NCBI GenBank assembly: GCA_945836915.1
Contig: CAMAMO010000002.1
Span: 1 to 43,159, forward strand
Reading direction: 5' to 3'
DNA: 43,159 nt
Source: an uncultured Mediterranea sp.
GTDB taxonomy: Bacteria > Bacteroidota > Bacteroidia > Bacteroidales > Bacteroidaceae
Shown: in pieces, positions 18,973-27,399 of the stretch
Layout of the letters: every line of letters begins with the position of its first letter
Position numbering within the stretch: position 1 is the stretch's first letter
Program-made: the position numbers and the translations under genes
The notes under the pieces: model-generated
What the model was told of the DNA's origin: nothing
What the model saw: the letters and a program-made list of their open reading frames with translations, nothing else
Databases searched by the model: none

Positions 18973-21165
18973 ATGACAAAAAAACTCTTTACACTGGCAG
19001 GCTTATGCAGCCTCGTATTGTCAGCGGTGGCGCAGACGCTTTCTGTCCAAACGCCACGCACTACTCTGTTGCTCTCTGCCACGCAGGGAGAGAAAGCGAA
19101 AATTATCTATTACGGATCCCGGTTGGAGGGCAGCGATTTAGAGACTGCAGCCCGCGTAGAACTGACTCAGGATGCCTATCCGGTCTATGGCATGAACTGC
19201 CCTGTAGAGGCCGCTCTTTCTGTACAACATCCTGATGGCAACTGCTCGCTCGACTTGGTGGTTGAGAATGCAACCCAGCGTGAAGGGGCTGGCTGTACCA
19301 TCACGACCATTGAACTGAAGGATAAACTCTATCCTTTCCATGTCTCGTTGGTCTATAAAGCCTGGCAGGACGCTGATGTCATTGAGATGTGGAGTGAGAT
19401 TTCACATCAGGAGAAGAAACCGGTCCGCTTGGTACAGTATGCTTCGGCTTACCTGCCTGTGCGTCGCGGTCAAGTCTGGGTGTCGCACCTCTCAGGCTCA
19501 TGGGCCAACGAAGGACAGCTGACGCAAGAGCCGCTGACCCCCGGTATGCTGGTGATAAAGAACAAGGATGGTGTGCGCAACTCGCATACAGATCACGCCG
19601 AGATTATGCTCTCGCTGGATGGTCAGCCTCAGGAGAACAGCGGACGCACCATTGGAGCTGCTCTTTGCTATGGCGGCAACTTCAAGCTGCGTTTGGAGAC
19701 TCATGATGATGAGTTCCATCACCTGTTTGCCGGTATCAATGAAGACAACTCAGCCTACTTGCTGGAGAAGGGCGAGACCTTTGTAACACCCGCCTTGGCG
19801 TTGACATTCAGTGCCGAAGGTTTGAGCGGCAGCAGCCGTAACTTCCATCGCTGGGCACGCAGCCATAAACTGGCCAATGCCGATGTGGAGCGTAAAATCC
19901 TGCTCAACAGCTGGGAAGGTGTCTATTTCGACATTAACCAAGAGGGTATGGAGCAGATGATGAGTGATATCGCTTCGATGGGTGGCGAACTCTTTGTTAT
20001 GGACGACGGATGGTTTGGCGGTAAGTACAAGCGCAAAACCGATAATGCTGCCTTGGGCGACTGGGTTGTGGATGAGGAGAAACTGCCCAAAGGTATTCAG
20101 GGATTGATAGATGCGGCTCATCAGCGGGGTATTAAGTTTGGTATCTGGATTGAACCGGAAATGGCCAATACCACCAGCGAACTCTTTGAGAAACATCCCG
20201 ATTGGGTGATTCAGGCTCCTGGACGCGACCTCGTGTTGGGTCGTGGCGGTACGCAGGTGGTACTTGATCTGGCCAATCCGGCTGTTCAGGATTTCATCTT
20301 CCAGATTGTGGATGATTTGATGACCAACTATCCCGCTATTGATTACATCAAGTGGGATGCCAACATGGCCATCATGAATCATGGCTCACACTATCTGCCC
20401 GCACAAAAGCAGAGCCACCTCCATATCGCCTACCACCGCGGTTTTGAGCAAATTTGCCAACGTATTCGCGCCAAATATCCCAAACTGACCATTCAGGCCT
20501 GTGCCAGTGGAGGCGGACGTGCTAACTATGGCATCTTGCCCTACTTTGATGAGTTTTGGGTGAGCGATAACACCGACGCTCTGCAGCGCGTCTATATGCA
20601 GTGGGGTACCAGTTATTTCTTCCCTGCTATCGCTATGGCCAGCCATATCAGTGCGGCACCTAACCATCAGACTTCGCGTGTCATACCCTTGAAGTATCGT
20701 ATTGACGTAGCAATGAGCGGTCGTCTCGGTATGGAGATTCAGCCTAAGAACATGACTGATCAAGAGAAAGAGCTCTGCCGTAAGGCGATAGCCCAGTACA
20801 AACAGATTCGTCCCATTGTACAGCAAGGCAACATCTACCGTCTGCTTTCACCGTATGACAAACAGGGTGCCGCCTCATTGATGTACGTCAGCGACAGTAA
20901 GGATCGTGCCGTATTCTATTGGTGGAAGACGGAGCAGTTTGTCAATCAGCATCTGGCTCGCATCCCGATGTCAGGCCTTGATCCAGACAAGCGTTACCGT
21001 ATCACCGAACTCAATCGTATCGACCCCGAGGCCTTGCCTTTCGAGGGAGCCACTTTCACCGGAGCTTACCTAATGTCCAATGGTTTGGACCTGCCCTATG
21101 CGCATAAACTGCCGTATCACTACGATTACGCCAGCCGCGTGCTGCTGATTGAAGAGGTAAAGTAA
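18973..21165 (+). CDS. Alpha-galactosidase, GH36 family
   Basis: Signal peptide; FVMDDGWFGGKYKRKTDNAALGDWVVDEEKLP, YIKWDANMAI (nucleophile region), WVSDNTDALQR (acid/base region). Confidence 0.94.
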   Translation: MTKKLFTLAGLCSLVLSAVAQTLSVQTPRTTLLLSATQGEKAKIIYYGSRLEGSDLETAARVELTQDAYPVYGMNCPVEAALSVQHPDGNCSLDLVVENATQREGAGCTITTIELKDKLYPFHVSLVYKAWQDADVIEMWSEISHQEKKPVRLVQYASAYLPVRRGQVWVSHLSGSWANEGQLTQEPLTPGMLVIKNKDGVRNSHTDHAEIMLSLDGQPQENSGRTIGAALCYGGNFKLRLETHDDEFHHLFAGINEDNSAYLLEKGETFVTPALALTFSAEGLSGSSRNFHRWARSHKLANADVERKILLNSWEGVYFDINQEGMEQMMSDIASMGGELFVMDDGWFGGKYKRKTDNAALGDWVVDEEKLPKGIQGLIDAAHQRGIKFGIWIEPEMANTTSELFEKHPDWVIQAPGRDLVLGRGGTQVVLDLANPAVQDFIFQIVDDLMTNYPAIDYIKWDANMAIMNHGSHYLPAQKQSHLHIAYHRGFEQICQRIRAKYPKLTIQACASGGGRANYGILPYFDEFWVSDNTDALQRVYMQWGTSYFFPAIAMASHISAAPNHQTSRVIPLKYRIDVAMSGRLGMEIQPKNMTDQEKELCRKAIAQYKQIRPIVQQGNIYRLLSPYDKQGAASLMYVSDSKDRAVFYWWKTEQFVNQHLARIPMSGLDPDKRYRITELNRIDPEALPFEGATFTGAYLMSNGLDLPYAHKLPYHYDYASRVLLIEEVK

Positions 21166-21193
21166 CAGAGGCATCTCTCTCTGTTGAGTAGCC

Positions 21194-21241
21194 ATTCATC
21201 CTGCATCTTATATCCAAATGGGTATAGGATGCGGGATGAAT
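21194..21241 (+). repeat. Long inverted repeat / RNA hairpin downstream of GH36 gene
   Basis: 22-bp stem ATTCATCCTGCATCTTATATCC / GGGTATAGGATGCGGGATGAAT with AAAT loop; fully paired on the plus-strand RNA using three G.U pairs. Confidence 0.8.
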
Positions 21242-21370
21242 TGTATTATGGTTTGCCATAGCGTCTGGTGCCTCCCTTGAACCCCTCTGATGGGGCGGCC
21301 CACGGAGACGTCGGGTCTGGTTCATACAATGCTTATCTGTTAGGCTCATTCGTTCTTCCTCCGCTTCAGG

Positions 21371-21491
21371 TCTAATCTAACTCTAATCTTCCTCTAACGT
21401 TTCTCTAACGATTCTCTACTCCGGAATTAGAGGAAGATTAGAACAACTTGGGAGGAACTTGGGAGTTACCTTAGACTTACTTTAGCGCAAC
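21371..21491. repeat. Degenerate 11-nt-period tandem array
   Basis: Units: TCTAATCTAAC TCTAATCTTCC TCTAACGTTTC TCTAACGATTC TCTACTCCGGA ATTAGAGGAAG ATTAGAACAAC TTGGGAGGAAC TTGGGAGTTAC CTTAGACTTAC TTTAGCGCAAC with no indels; weaker units TGTTAGGCTCA/TTCGTTCTTCC/TCCGCTTCAGG may extend it to 21338. Confidence 0.8.
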
Positions 21492-21530
21492 GAATCCTGA
21501 GCCGGGTAGCGAACTACCCCTTTCAAGCTG

Positions 21531-21647
21531 TAAAGATACAACAGGCAAAATAGGCGGTTTACACTTACTAACAGATAGTTACAGATAAAGACACAGCTCT
21601 CCTTTTTTCCATAAAGGGGAGTTTCCCGCTGTGATGCTGTATCTTTA
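21531..21647. repeat. Short element bounded by 10-bp inverted repeats
   Basis: TAAAGATACA (21531-21540) ... TGTATCTTTA (21638-21647), with nested hairpin CACAGC...GCTGTG (21592-21633). Confidence 0.5.
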
Positions 21648-21936
21648 ATGTAAATTATTTACATTGTCGCTAAGAGGAGCCTGCCGTTGTAGAGTTTGTA
21701 GCGCAGCTGGGCAAAACGCTTGAAAATAGGTTGGGCGAATCCTGAATCATCTTGTCTTGGTTGGTGGGTTCCACCTGTACCTTAATCACCTCTTTGTAGA
21801 AGAAGGGTTGGCCTGTTAAATCGATTTTCTCTGTGAAAGTCTTTCTTGTAGTCAGCGCCATAGCGCTAATGGCGCTAACTCCCCTCATTTTTGTACTGCA
21901 TCCACTCGCTTTCTCTGCCATTAAGGCGGAGAAACC

Positions 21937-21967
21937 TTTGTATTTTGATGGCAAATCATTATCTTTG
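21937..21967 (+). promoter_or_regulatory. Candidate Bacteroidetes promoter for the radical SAM gene
   Basis: TTTG 21937-21940, 19-nt spacer, TATCTTTG 21960-21967. Confidence 0.55.
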
Positions 21968-21983
21968 ACGCGGAATTCAGAAG

Positions 21984-23225
21984 ATGAACATCACAATGAC
22001 TACACTTGCCCCTTTTGCCAAACCGCTTTATGTTATGGCTAAGCCTGTCAGTTCGATTTGTAACCTGGCATGTAAGTATTGCTATTATTTAGAAAAGAAC
22101 AATTTGTATAAGGACAGCGAGCCCTCTGGCAAGTTTACGATGAGTGATGAGCTGCTCGAACTTTTCATCAAGCAATATATTGAATCCCAAACCATGCCGC
22201 AGGTGCTTTTCACCTGGCATGGGGGAGAGACGCTGATGCGGCCGCTTGCGTTCTACAAACGGGTCATTGAGCTGCAGAAGAAGTATGGGGCGGGCCGAAC
22301 CATTGACAACTCCATTCAAACTAACGGCACGTTGCTGACAGATGAGTGGTGCCGCTTTTTCAAGGAGAATAATTGGTTGGTGGGGGTCTCTATCGACGGG
22401 CCACAAGAATTTCATGACGAATACCGCCGAAACAAACAGGGGTTGCCCTCGTTTCAGAAGGTGATGCGAGGTATCGACCTGCTGAAGAAACATCACGTGG
22501 AGTGGAACGCCTTGGCCGTAGTCAATGACTTCAATGCCGACTACCCTCTGGATTTCTACCATTTCTTCAAGGAGATAGAGTGCCACTATATCCAGTTTAC
22601 CCCTATCGTGGAACGTATTCTTCCACATGCTGACGGGCGTTATCTGGCCTGTCCGGCTGATGAGGAGGAGATTCCTTTGGCAGACTTCTCTGTCACACCT
22701 GAGCAATGGGGTAATTTCCTCTGCACCATCTTTGACGAATGGGTGCGCCACGATGTAGGCCGCTATTACATCCAGCTTTTCGACTCCACTCTGGCTAACT
22801 GGGTTGGTGAGCAGCCCGGTGTCTGCACGATAGCTAAGACATGCGGTCATGCTGGGGTCATGGAGTATAATGGCGACGTCTATGCTTGCGACCACTTTGT
22901 CTTCCCCGAATATAAGTTGGGCAATATCCGTACACACACCCTTACAGAGATGATGTACGGTGAACGCGAGCAACAGTTTGGTGCTGCGAAATACAACGCC
23001 TTGCCTACGCAGTGTTGCGAGTGTGAATTCTTGTTTGCCTGCCATGGCGAGTGTCCGAAGAACCGCTTCCTACGTACCTCAACGGGAGAACCGGGGCTGA
23101 ACTACCTCTGCAAAGGGTATCACCAGTTCTTCAAACACGTAGCCCCCTATATGGATTTCATGAAGCGCGAACTGATGGGGCAGCGTCCACCAGCCAACGT
23201 GATGACGCAATTTCGCTTGGAATAG
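21984..23225 (+). CDS. Anaerobic sulfatase maturase-like radical SAM/SPASM protein
   Basis: SSICNLACKYCYYLEK (CX3CX2C), FTWHGGETLMRP, QTNGTLL, C-terminal CTIAKTCGHAGVMEYNGDVYACDHFVFPEYKLGNI...CCECEFLFACHGECPKNRF. Alternative start at 21996. Confidence 0.92.
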   Translation: MNITMTTLAPFAKPLYVMAKPVSSICNLACKYCYYLEKNNLYKDSEPSGKFTMSDELLELFIKQYIESQTMPQVLFTWHGGETLMRPLAFYKRVIELQKKYGAGRTIDNSIQTNGTLLTDEWCRFFKENNWLVGVSIDGPQEFHDEYRRNKQGLPSFQKVMRGIDLLKKHHVEWNALAVVNDFNADYPLDFYHFFKEIECHYIQFTPIVERILPHADGRYLACPADEEEIPLADFSVTPEQWGNFLCTIFDEWVRHDVGRYYIQLFDSTLANWVGEQPGVCTIAKTCGHAGVMEYNGDVYACDHFVFPEYKLGNIRTHTLTEMMYGEREQQFGAAKYNALPTQCCECEFLFACHGECPKNRFLRTSTGEPGLNYLCKGYHQFFKHVAPYMDFMKRELMGQRPPANVMTQFRLE

Positions 23226-23273
23226 ACGAGAAGAGAATAGGATGGTCTGATGTATAAATGTTATATAGTTGTG

Positions 23274-23858
23274 ATGGACGCAAAACGGATTGGAATTTAT
23301 AGCGGGTCGTTTAACCCGATTCATATTGGCCACTTGGCGTTGGCCAACTATTTGTGTGAGTTTGAGGGACTGGATGAGGTGTGGTTCTTAGTGACGCCTC
23401 ATAATCCATTGAAGGCGCAGGAGGGGTTGATGGAGGATAACCTACGTTTGCAGTTGGTCAAGGCTGCGGTGGAGGAGTATCCACGCTTCCGGGCATCCGA
23501 CTTTGAATTCCATCTGCCCAAACCTTCCTATACCATTCATACCTTGGAGGCGCTGAAACAAAAATACCCCGACAAGGCGTTCACGCTCATTGTCGGGGCT
23601 GATAATTGGGTTTGCTTTGATCGCTGGTTTGAGGCTAAGCGTATTGTGGATGAGTTCAGTCTGATGATTTATCCGCGACCGGGCTATGCGGTGGAGCGGG
23701 AGTCGCTCCCTCCTCACGTGAGGTTGGTCGATGCACCCAACATTGAGGTGAGTTCCACCTTTATCCGCCAGGCGATGGCAGAGGGTAGGGACGTGAGGTA
23801 TTTCCTTCATCCGGCAGTCTATCGGCTGCTTAGCAACCGGTGTGAGTCAAAGGCTTAA
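23274..23858 (+). CDS. nadD: Nicotinate-nucleotide adenylyltransferase
   Basis: [23 protein letters not shown]...[28 protein letters not shown]. Start taken at MDAKRIG. Confidence 0.94.
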   Translation: MDAKRIGIYSGSFNPIHIGHLALANYLCEFEGLDEVWFLVTPHNPLKAQEGLMEDNLRLQLVKAAVEEYPRFRASDFEFHLPKPSYTIHTLEALKQKYPDKAFTLIVGADNWVCFDRWFEAKRIVDEFSLMIYPRPGYAVERESLPPHVRLVDAPNIEVSSTFIRQAMAEGRDVRYFLHPAVYRLLSNRCESKA

Positions 23859-24424
23859 CGCTCGCTGGATAGGAACTGCTCCACCACTTGCAGCAGTTCG
23901 CTACTGGCCACTTCGAGGTCATCGTTAATGATGGTGCGGTCGAAGCGCGGAGCGAAGGTCAGCTCGAAAGCGGCCTTGTCGATGCGTGACTGAATTACTT
24001 CAGGGCTGTCTGTTCCTCGGCCTTCAAGTCGCCGGCGCAGTTCGTCGATTGAGGGAGGCTGGATGAAGAGTGAGAGCGCACGAGGGCCAAACACCTCCTT
24101 GACATGGCACCCTCCTTGCACATCGATGTCGAGAATGACGTTTTGCCCATGGGCTAATTGATTCTCAACCTGTGAACGTAGGGTACCATAGAAGCGCCCA
24201 GGATAGACCTCTTCGTACTCCAGAAACTCACCGTTGGCGACGCGAGCCCTAAATTCGTCGGTGCTGAGGAAGAAATACTCCACGCCATTCTGCTCACTGC
24301 CACGTGGCGGGCGGCTGGTGGCCGAGATAGAGAAGTGGAGATTGAGCGGATGGGCCATGAGGGCCTTAATCAGGGTGGATTTACCTGACCCTGAAGGGGC
24401 AGAGATAATGATGACTTTTGACAT
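23855..24424 (-). CDS. gmk: Guanylate kinase
   Basis: [23 protein letters not shown]...[21 protein letters not shown]...[15 protein letters not shown]. Confidence 0.96.
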   Translation of the reverse strand: MSKVIIISAPSGSGKSTLIKALMAHPLNLHFSISATSRPPRGSEQNGVEYFFLSTDEFRARVANGEFLEYEEVYPGRFYGTLRSQVENQLAHGQNVILDIDVQGGCHVKEVFGPRALSLFIQPPSIDELRRRLEGRGTDSPEVIQSRIDKAAFELTFAPRFDRTIINDDLEVASSELLQVVEQFLSSER

Positions 24425-24450
24425 AGCTGTTTCGGGATTAATCTCTATGA

Positions 24451-25329
24451 TTACATCACGTTAAGTACCTGTTCCTTGATTTGCTCCAGCTCGTCTTTCA
24501 TCTGAACCACAATGTTCTGCATCTGAGCATGATTGCTCTTGCTACCCAGTGTGTTGATTTCGCGGCCCATCTCCTGTGCAATGAAGCCAAGCTTCTTACC
24601 TTGTCCCTTGCCGTTACTTAGGGTTTCAAGGAAGTAGTTCAAGTGGTTGGCCAAACGTTGTTTCTCCTCGTTGATGTCGAGTTTCTCTATATAGTAGATG
24701 AGCTCTTGTTCCAACCGGTTTTTGTCGTAATCGGTGCCGACTACCTTTTCCAAACTCTCAATGATGCGCTCACGTATCTTGCTTACGCGCTCTTTTTCAA
24801 AGGGTTCAACTTCACTTAAAAGACGGCTTATGTTCGCAATTTTCTCTCTGAATTTCTTTTCCAGTGCTTCTCCCTCTTGTCTGCGAAAGGCTTCAAGCTG
24901 GGCCATAGCTTCCTCAATGCCTGTATAGACGGCAGTCCACTCTTCTTCATTCAGTTCTGTGGATTCAATACGGGTCAGTACATCGGGCATACGCATCAAC
25001 GTTGCAAACCAGTCCTCAGGCTCTGGAATACCTGTAAGTGTATGGATGTCTTTTACTTGCTTGTAGTATGAAACGAGCAATTCGCTGTTGATGGGGGTAG
25101 CCATAGCGGCTGCATCTTTCTTGTCCGTCCAGAGGTTGAAATCGACCTTACCGCGCTCAAGCCGGCGGGCTATCTCGTTACGAATCTCCATCTCTTTCTC
25201 GCGATAGAGGGGGGCCAAACGGGTGGAGAGATCAAGGGCCTTGCTGTTGAGCGACTTAATCTCGATGTTTACTTTTTTATCATTAAGTTCTACGGTGGCT
25301 TTACCGTAGCCAGTCATTGATTGTATCAT
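24451..25329 (-). CDS. YicC family endoribonuclease-like protein
   Basis: MIQSMTGYGKATVELNDKKVNIEIKSLNSKALDLSTRLAPLYREKEMEIRNEIARRLERGKVD...GFIAQEMGREINTLGSKSNHAQMQ. Confidence 0.94.
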   Translation of the reverse strand: MIQSMTGYGKATVELNDKKVNIEIKSLNSKALDLSTRLAPLYREKEMEIRNEIARRLERGKVDFNLWTDKKDAAAMATPINSELLVSYYKQVKDIHTLTGIPEPEDWFATLMRMPDVLTRIESTELNEEEWTAVYTGIEEAMAQLEAFRRQEGEALEKKFREKIANISRLLSEVEPFEKERVSKIRERIIESLEKVVGTDYDKNRLEQELIYYIEKLDINEEKQRLANHLNYFLETLSNGKGQGKKLGFIAQEMGREINTLGSKSNHAQMQNIVVQMKDELEQIKEQVLNVM

Positions 25330-25418
25330 AATCTTTTTTAAGTTTTGTGCAAAAATACATGATTCTTTTAATTAATGGAAATAATTCACTATTTTTGTAG
25401 CTTGAAAACTAAAAAAAG

Positions 25419-26111
25419 ATGTCGCGAATACTGCATATTGAGACCTCAACACAGGCCTGTTCTGTGGCTGTGAGTGAAGATGGACACAATCTCTTCACTC
25501 AAGAGGATATGGAGGGCCCCAACCATAATATCAAACTGGGGCTGTTTGTAGATGAAGCGCTGTCGTTTGCTGACAGTCACGCTTTGCCGTTGGATGCTGT
25601 AGCTGTGAGTTGCGGTCCGGGTTCATACACCGGATTGCGCATCGGGGTATCAATGGCAAAGGGAGTATGTTATGGCCGTAACCTGAAGTTAATCGGACTG
25701 CCTACACTAGAGGTAATGTGTGTGCCCGTTTTGCTCTATCATGAAGAGATTGAGGAGGAGGCGCTGCTTTGCCCCATGATTGATGCTCGCCGGATGGAGG
25801 TTTATGCCGCCATTTATGACCGTGCCCTGCATACTGTGCGACCCACGCAGGCTGATATTGTAACTCCAGAATGCTATCTGGAATATCTTGAAAAAGGGCC
25901 AGTCTATTTCTTTGGCAATGGGGCGGAGAAATGCAGGGAGACCATTGTTCATCCCAATGCCCGCTTTATTGACGCTATTCGTCCGCTGGCTCAGCATATG
26001 TGTCCGCTGGCAGAGAAGGCAATCGCTCTGGAAAAGTTTGAGGATGTGGCCTACTTTGAACCTTTCTACCTCAAGGAGTTTGTGGCTGGTAAGTCCAAAC
26101 CGCTACTCTGA
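25419..26111 (+). CDS. tsaB: tRNA threonylcarbamoyladenosine biosynthesis protein TsaB
   Basis: MSRILHIETSTQACSVAVSEDG...VSCGPGSYTGLRIGVSMAKGVCYG...LCPMIDARRMEVYAAIYD. Confidence 0.95.
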   Translation: MSRILHIETSTQACSVAVSEDGHNLFTQEDMEGPNHNIKLGLFVDEALSFADSHALPLDAVAVSCGPGSYTGLRIGVSMAKGVCYGRNLKLIGLPTLEVMCVPVLLYHEEIEEEALLCPMIDARRMEVYAAIYDRALHTVRPTQADIVTPECYLEYLEKGPVYFFGNGAEKCRETIVHPNARFIDAIRPLAQHMCPLAEKAIALEKFEDVAYFEPFYLKEFVAGKSKPLL

Positions 26112-26145
26112 TTACAGAGAGAAGAAAAGAATATTTGATTATTTA

Positions 26146-26781
26146 ATGATTATGTTACAATATAATACACAAAAAAAGAAAATGGCGCTACCAGAATATG
26201 GAAGGGCTGTGCAGAGTATGGTGGACCATGCCTTGACTATCGAAGACCGTCAGGAGCGTCAGCGCTGTGCTAACACCATCATCCGGATTATGCGTAATAT
26301 GTTCCCTCCACAGGAAAAAGGGGATGATCTCGATTACAACCATAGACTATGGGACCATCTGGCCATCATGTCTGATTTTAAGCTCGACGTGGACTATCCT
26401 TTTGAAATGACGGCCAAGGAGCGTTGGGTGGCTATGCCCGATTATGTCTCCTATCCCCAAGGGTCTATCCGTGTCCGTCATTATGGCCGCTTGGTGCAGG
26501 AGTTGATTCAAAAGGCTTGCGAGTTACCCGAAGGTCCAATGAAGATGAATTTGGTAGCTATGATTTGTAATCAGATGAAGAAGGATTACATTACATGGAA
26601 CAAGGACAACATTGATAATTATAAGATTGATCAAGACCTTGCAGAACTGAGTGATGGCAAACTTTACCTCACGCCTGAATTGGAGCAATTGATGGACCGC
26701 CGTGTAGCTCGTGTCTATCGCCCAAGCCGAGGCCAGTCGCAAAAGGGCGCACCCGGTAACCGCAACAAGAAGAGGTATTGA
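26146..26781 (+). CDS. DUF4290 family protein
   Basis: MIMLQYNTQKKKMALPEYGRAVQSMVDHALTIEDRQERQRCANTIIRIMRNMFPP...DHLAIMSDFKLDVDYPFE; start placed after the end of tsaB. Confidence 0.85.
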   Translation: MIMLQYNTQKKKMALPEYGRAVQSMVDHALTIEDRQERQRCANTIIRIMRNMFPPQEKGDDLDYNHRLWDHLAIMSDFKLDVDYPFEMTAKERWVAMPDYVSYPQGSIRVRHYGRLVQELIQKACELPEGPMKMNLVAMICNQMKKDYITWNKDNIDNYKIDQDLAELSDGKLYLTPELEQLMDRRVARVYRPSRGQSQKGAPGNRNKKRY

Positions 26782-26817
26782 TTGGAGTGAGTAATCGCTA
26801 AATAAAAGAAGGACAAC

Positions 26818-27399
26818 ATGATCAAGCAAGAGGAAGTTTACCGTATAGGGGTTTTTAACAAACCCCATGGCGTTAGGGGTGAATTGCAGTTCACGTTCAC
26901 TGACGATATCTTTGACCGTGTGGAGGCCAATTATCTTATCTGTCTGATGGACGGTATCTTGGTGCCCTTCTATATTGAGGAGTACCGTTTCCGCTCAGAC
27001 AACGCTGCGCTGATGAAACTTGAGGGGGTTGATACTGCTGAACAGGCCCGCCGTTTTACCAATGTGGAGGTCTATTTCCCCATAAGTCATGCGGAGGAGA
27101 TGGATCCGGGAGAACTGAGCTGGGACTTTTTCGTGGGATTCCGTGTGGAGGAAATCCATCACGGCGTCTTGGGCGAGGTTACCGATGTGGATACGACCAC
27201 CATGAACACCCTCTTTGTAGTGACTGATGCGGCAGACAACGAGATGTTGATACCGGCTTGTGAAGAGTTCATAACCGATATGGATGCTTCTCATCGGGTC
27301 ATTACCATGAATCTGCCCCAAGGACTGGTTGATATGAGTCTGGCGGAGGTTGATGAGGAGGAAGAGGAACTGAATGACGAGGAGGTAGAGGATGAATAA
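26818..27399 (+). CDS. rimM: Ribosome maturation factor RimM
   Basis: [30 protein letters not shown]...[35 protein letters not shown]...[13 protein letters not shown]. Confidence 0.93.
   Translation: MIKQEEVYRIGVFNKPHGVRGELQFTFTDDIFDRVEANYLICLMDGILVPFYIEEYRFRSDNAALMKLEGVDTAEQARRFTNVEVYFPISHAEEMDPGELSWDFFVGFRVEEIHHGVLGEVTDVDTTTMNTLFVVTDAADNEMLIPACEEFITDMDASHRVITMNLPQGLVDMSLAEVDEEEEELNDEEVEDE

Noticed and set aside
21056-21349. 97-aa minus-strand ORF overlapping the GH36 3' end and the hairpin region
   Set aside because: It overlaps a confident gene and structured non-coding sequence; probably a spurious ORF within a repeat-like region.
21371-21491. CRISPR array
   Set aside because: Period is 11 nt with no repeat/spacer alternation and no cas genes; not a CRISPR.
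21833-22042. 69-aa plus-strand ORF with a signal-peptide-like N-terminus (MKVFLVVSAIALMALTPLIF)
   Set aside because: It overlaps the predicted promoter and start of the radical SAM gene, and its C-terminus is the out-of-frame start of that gene; no domain support.
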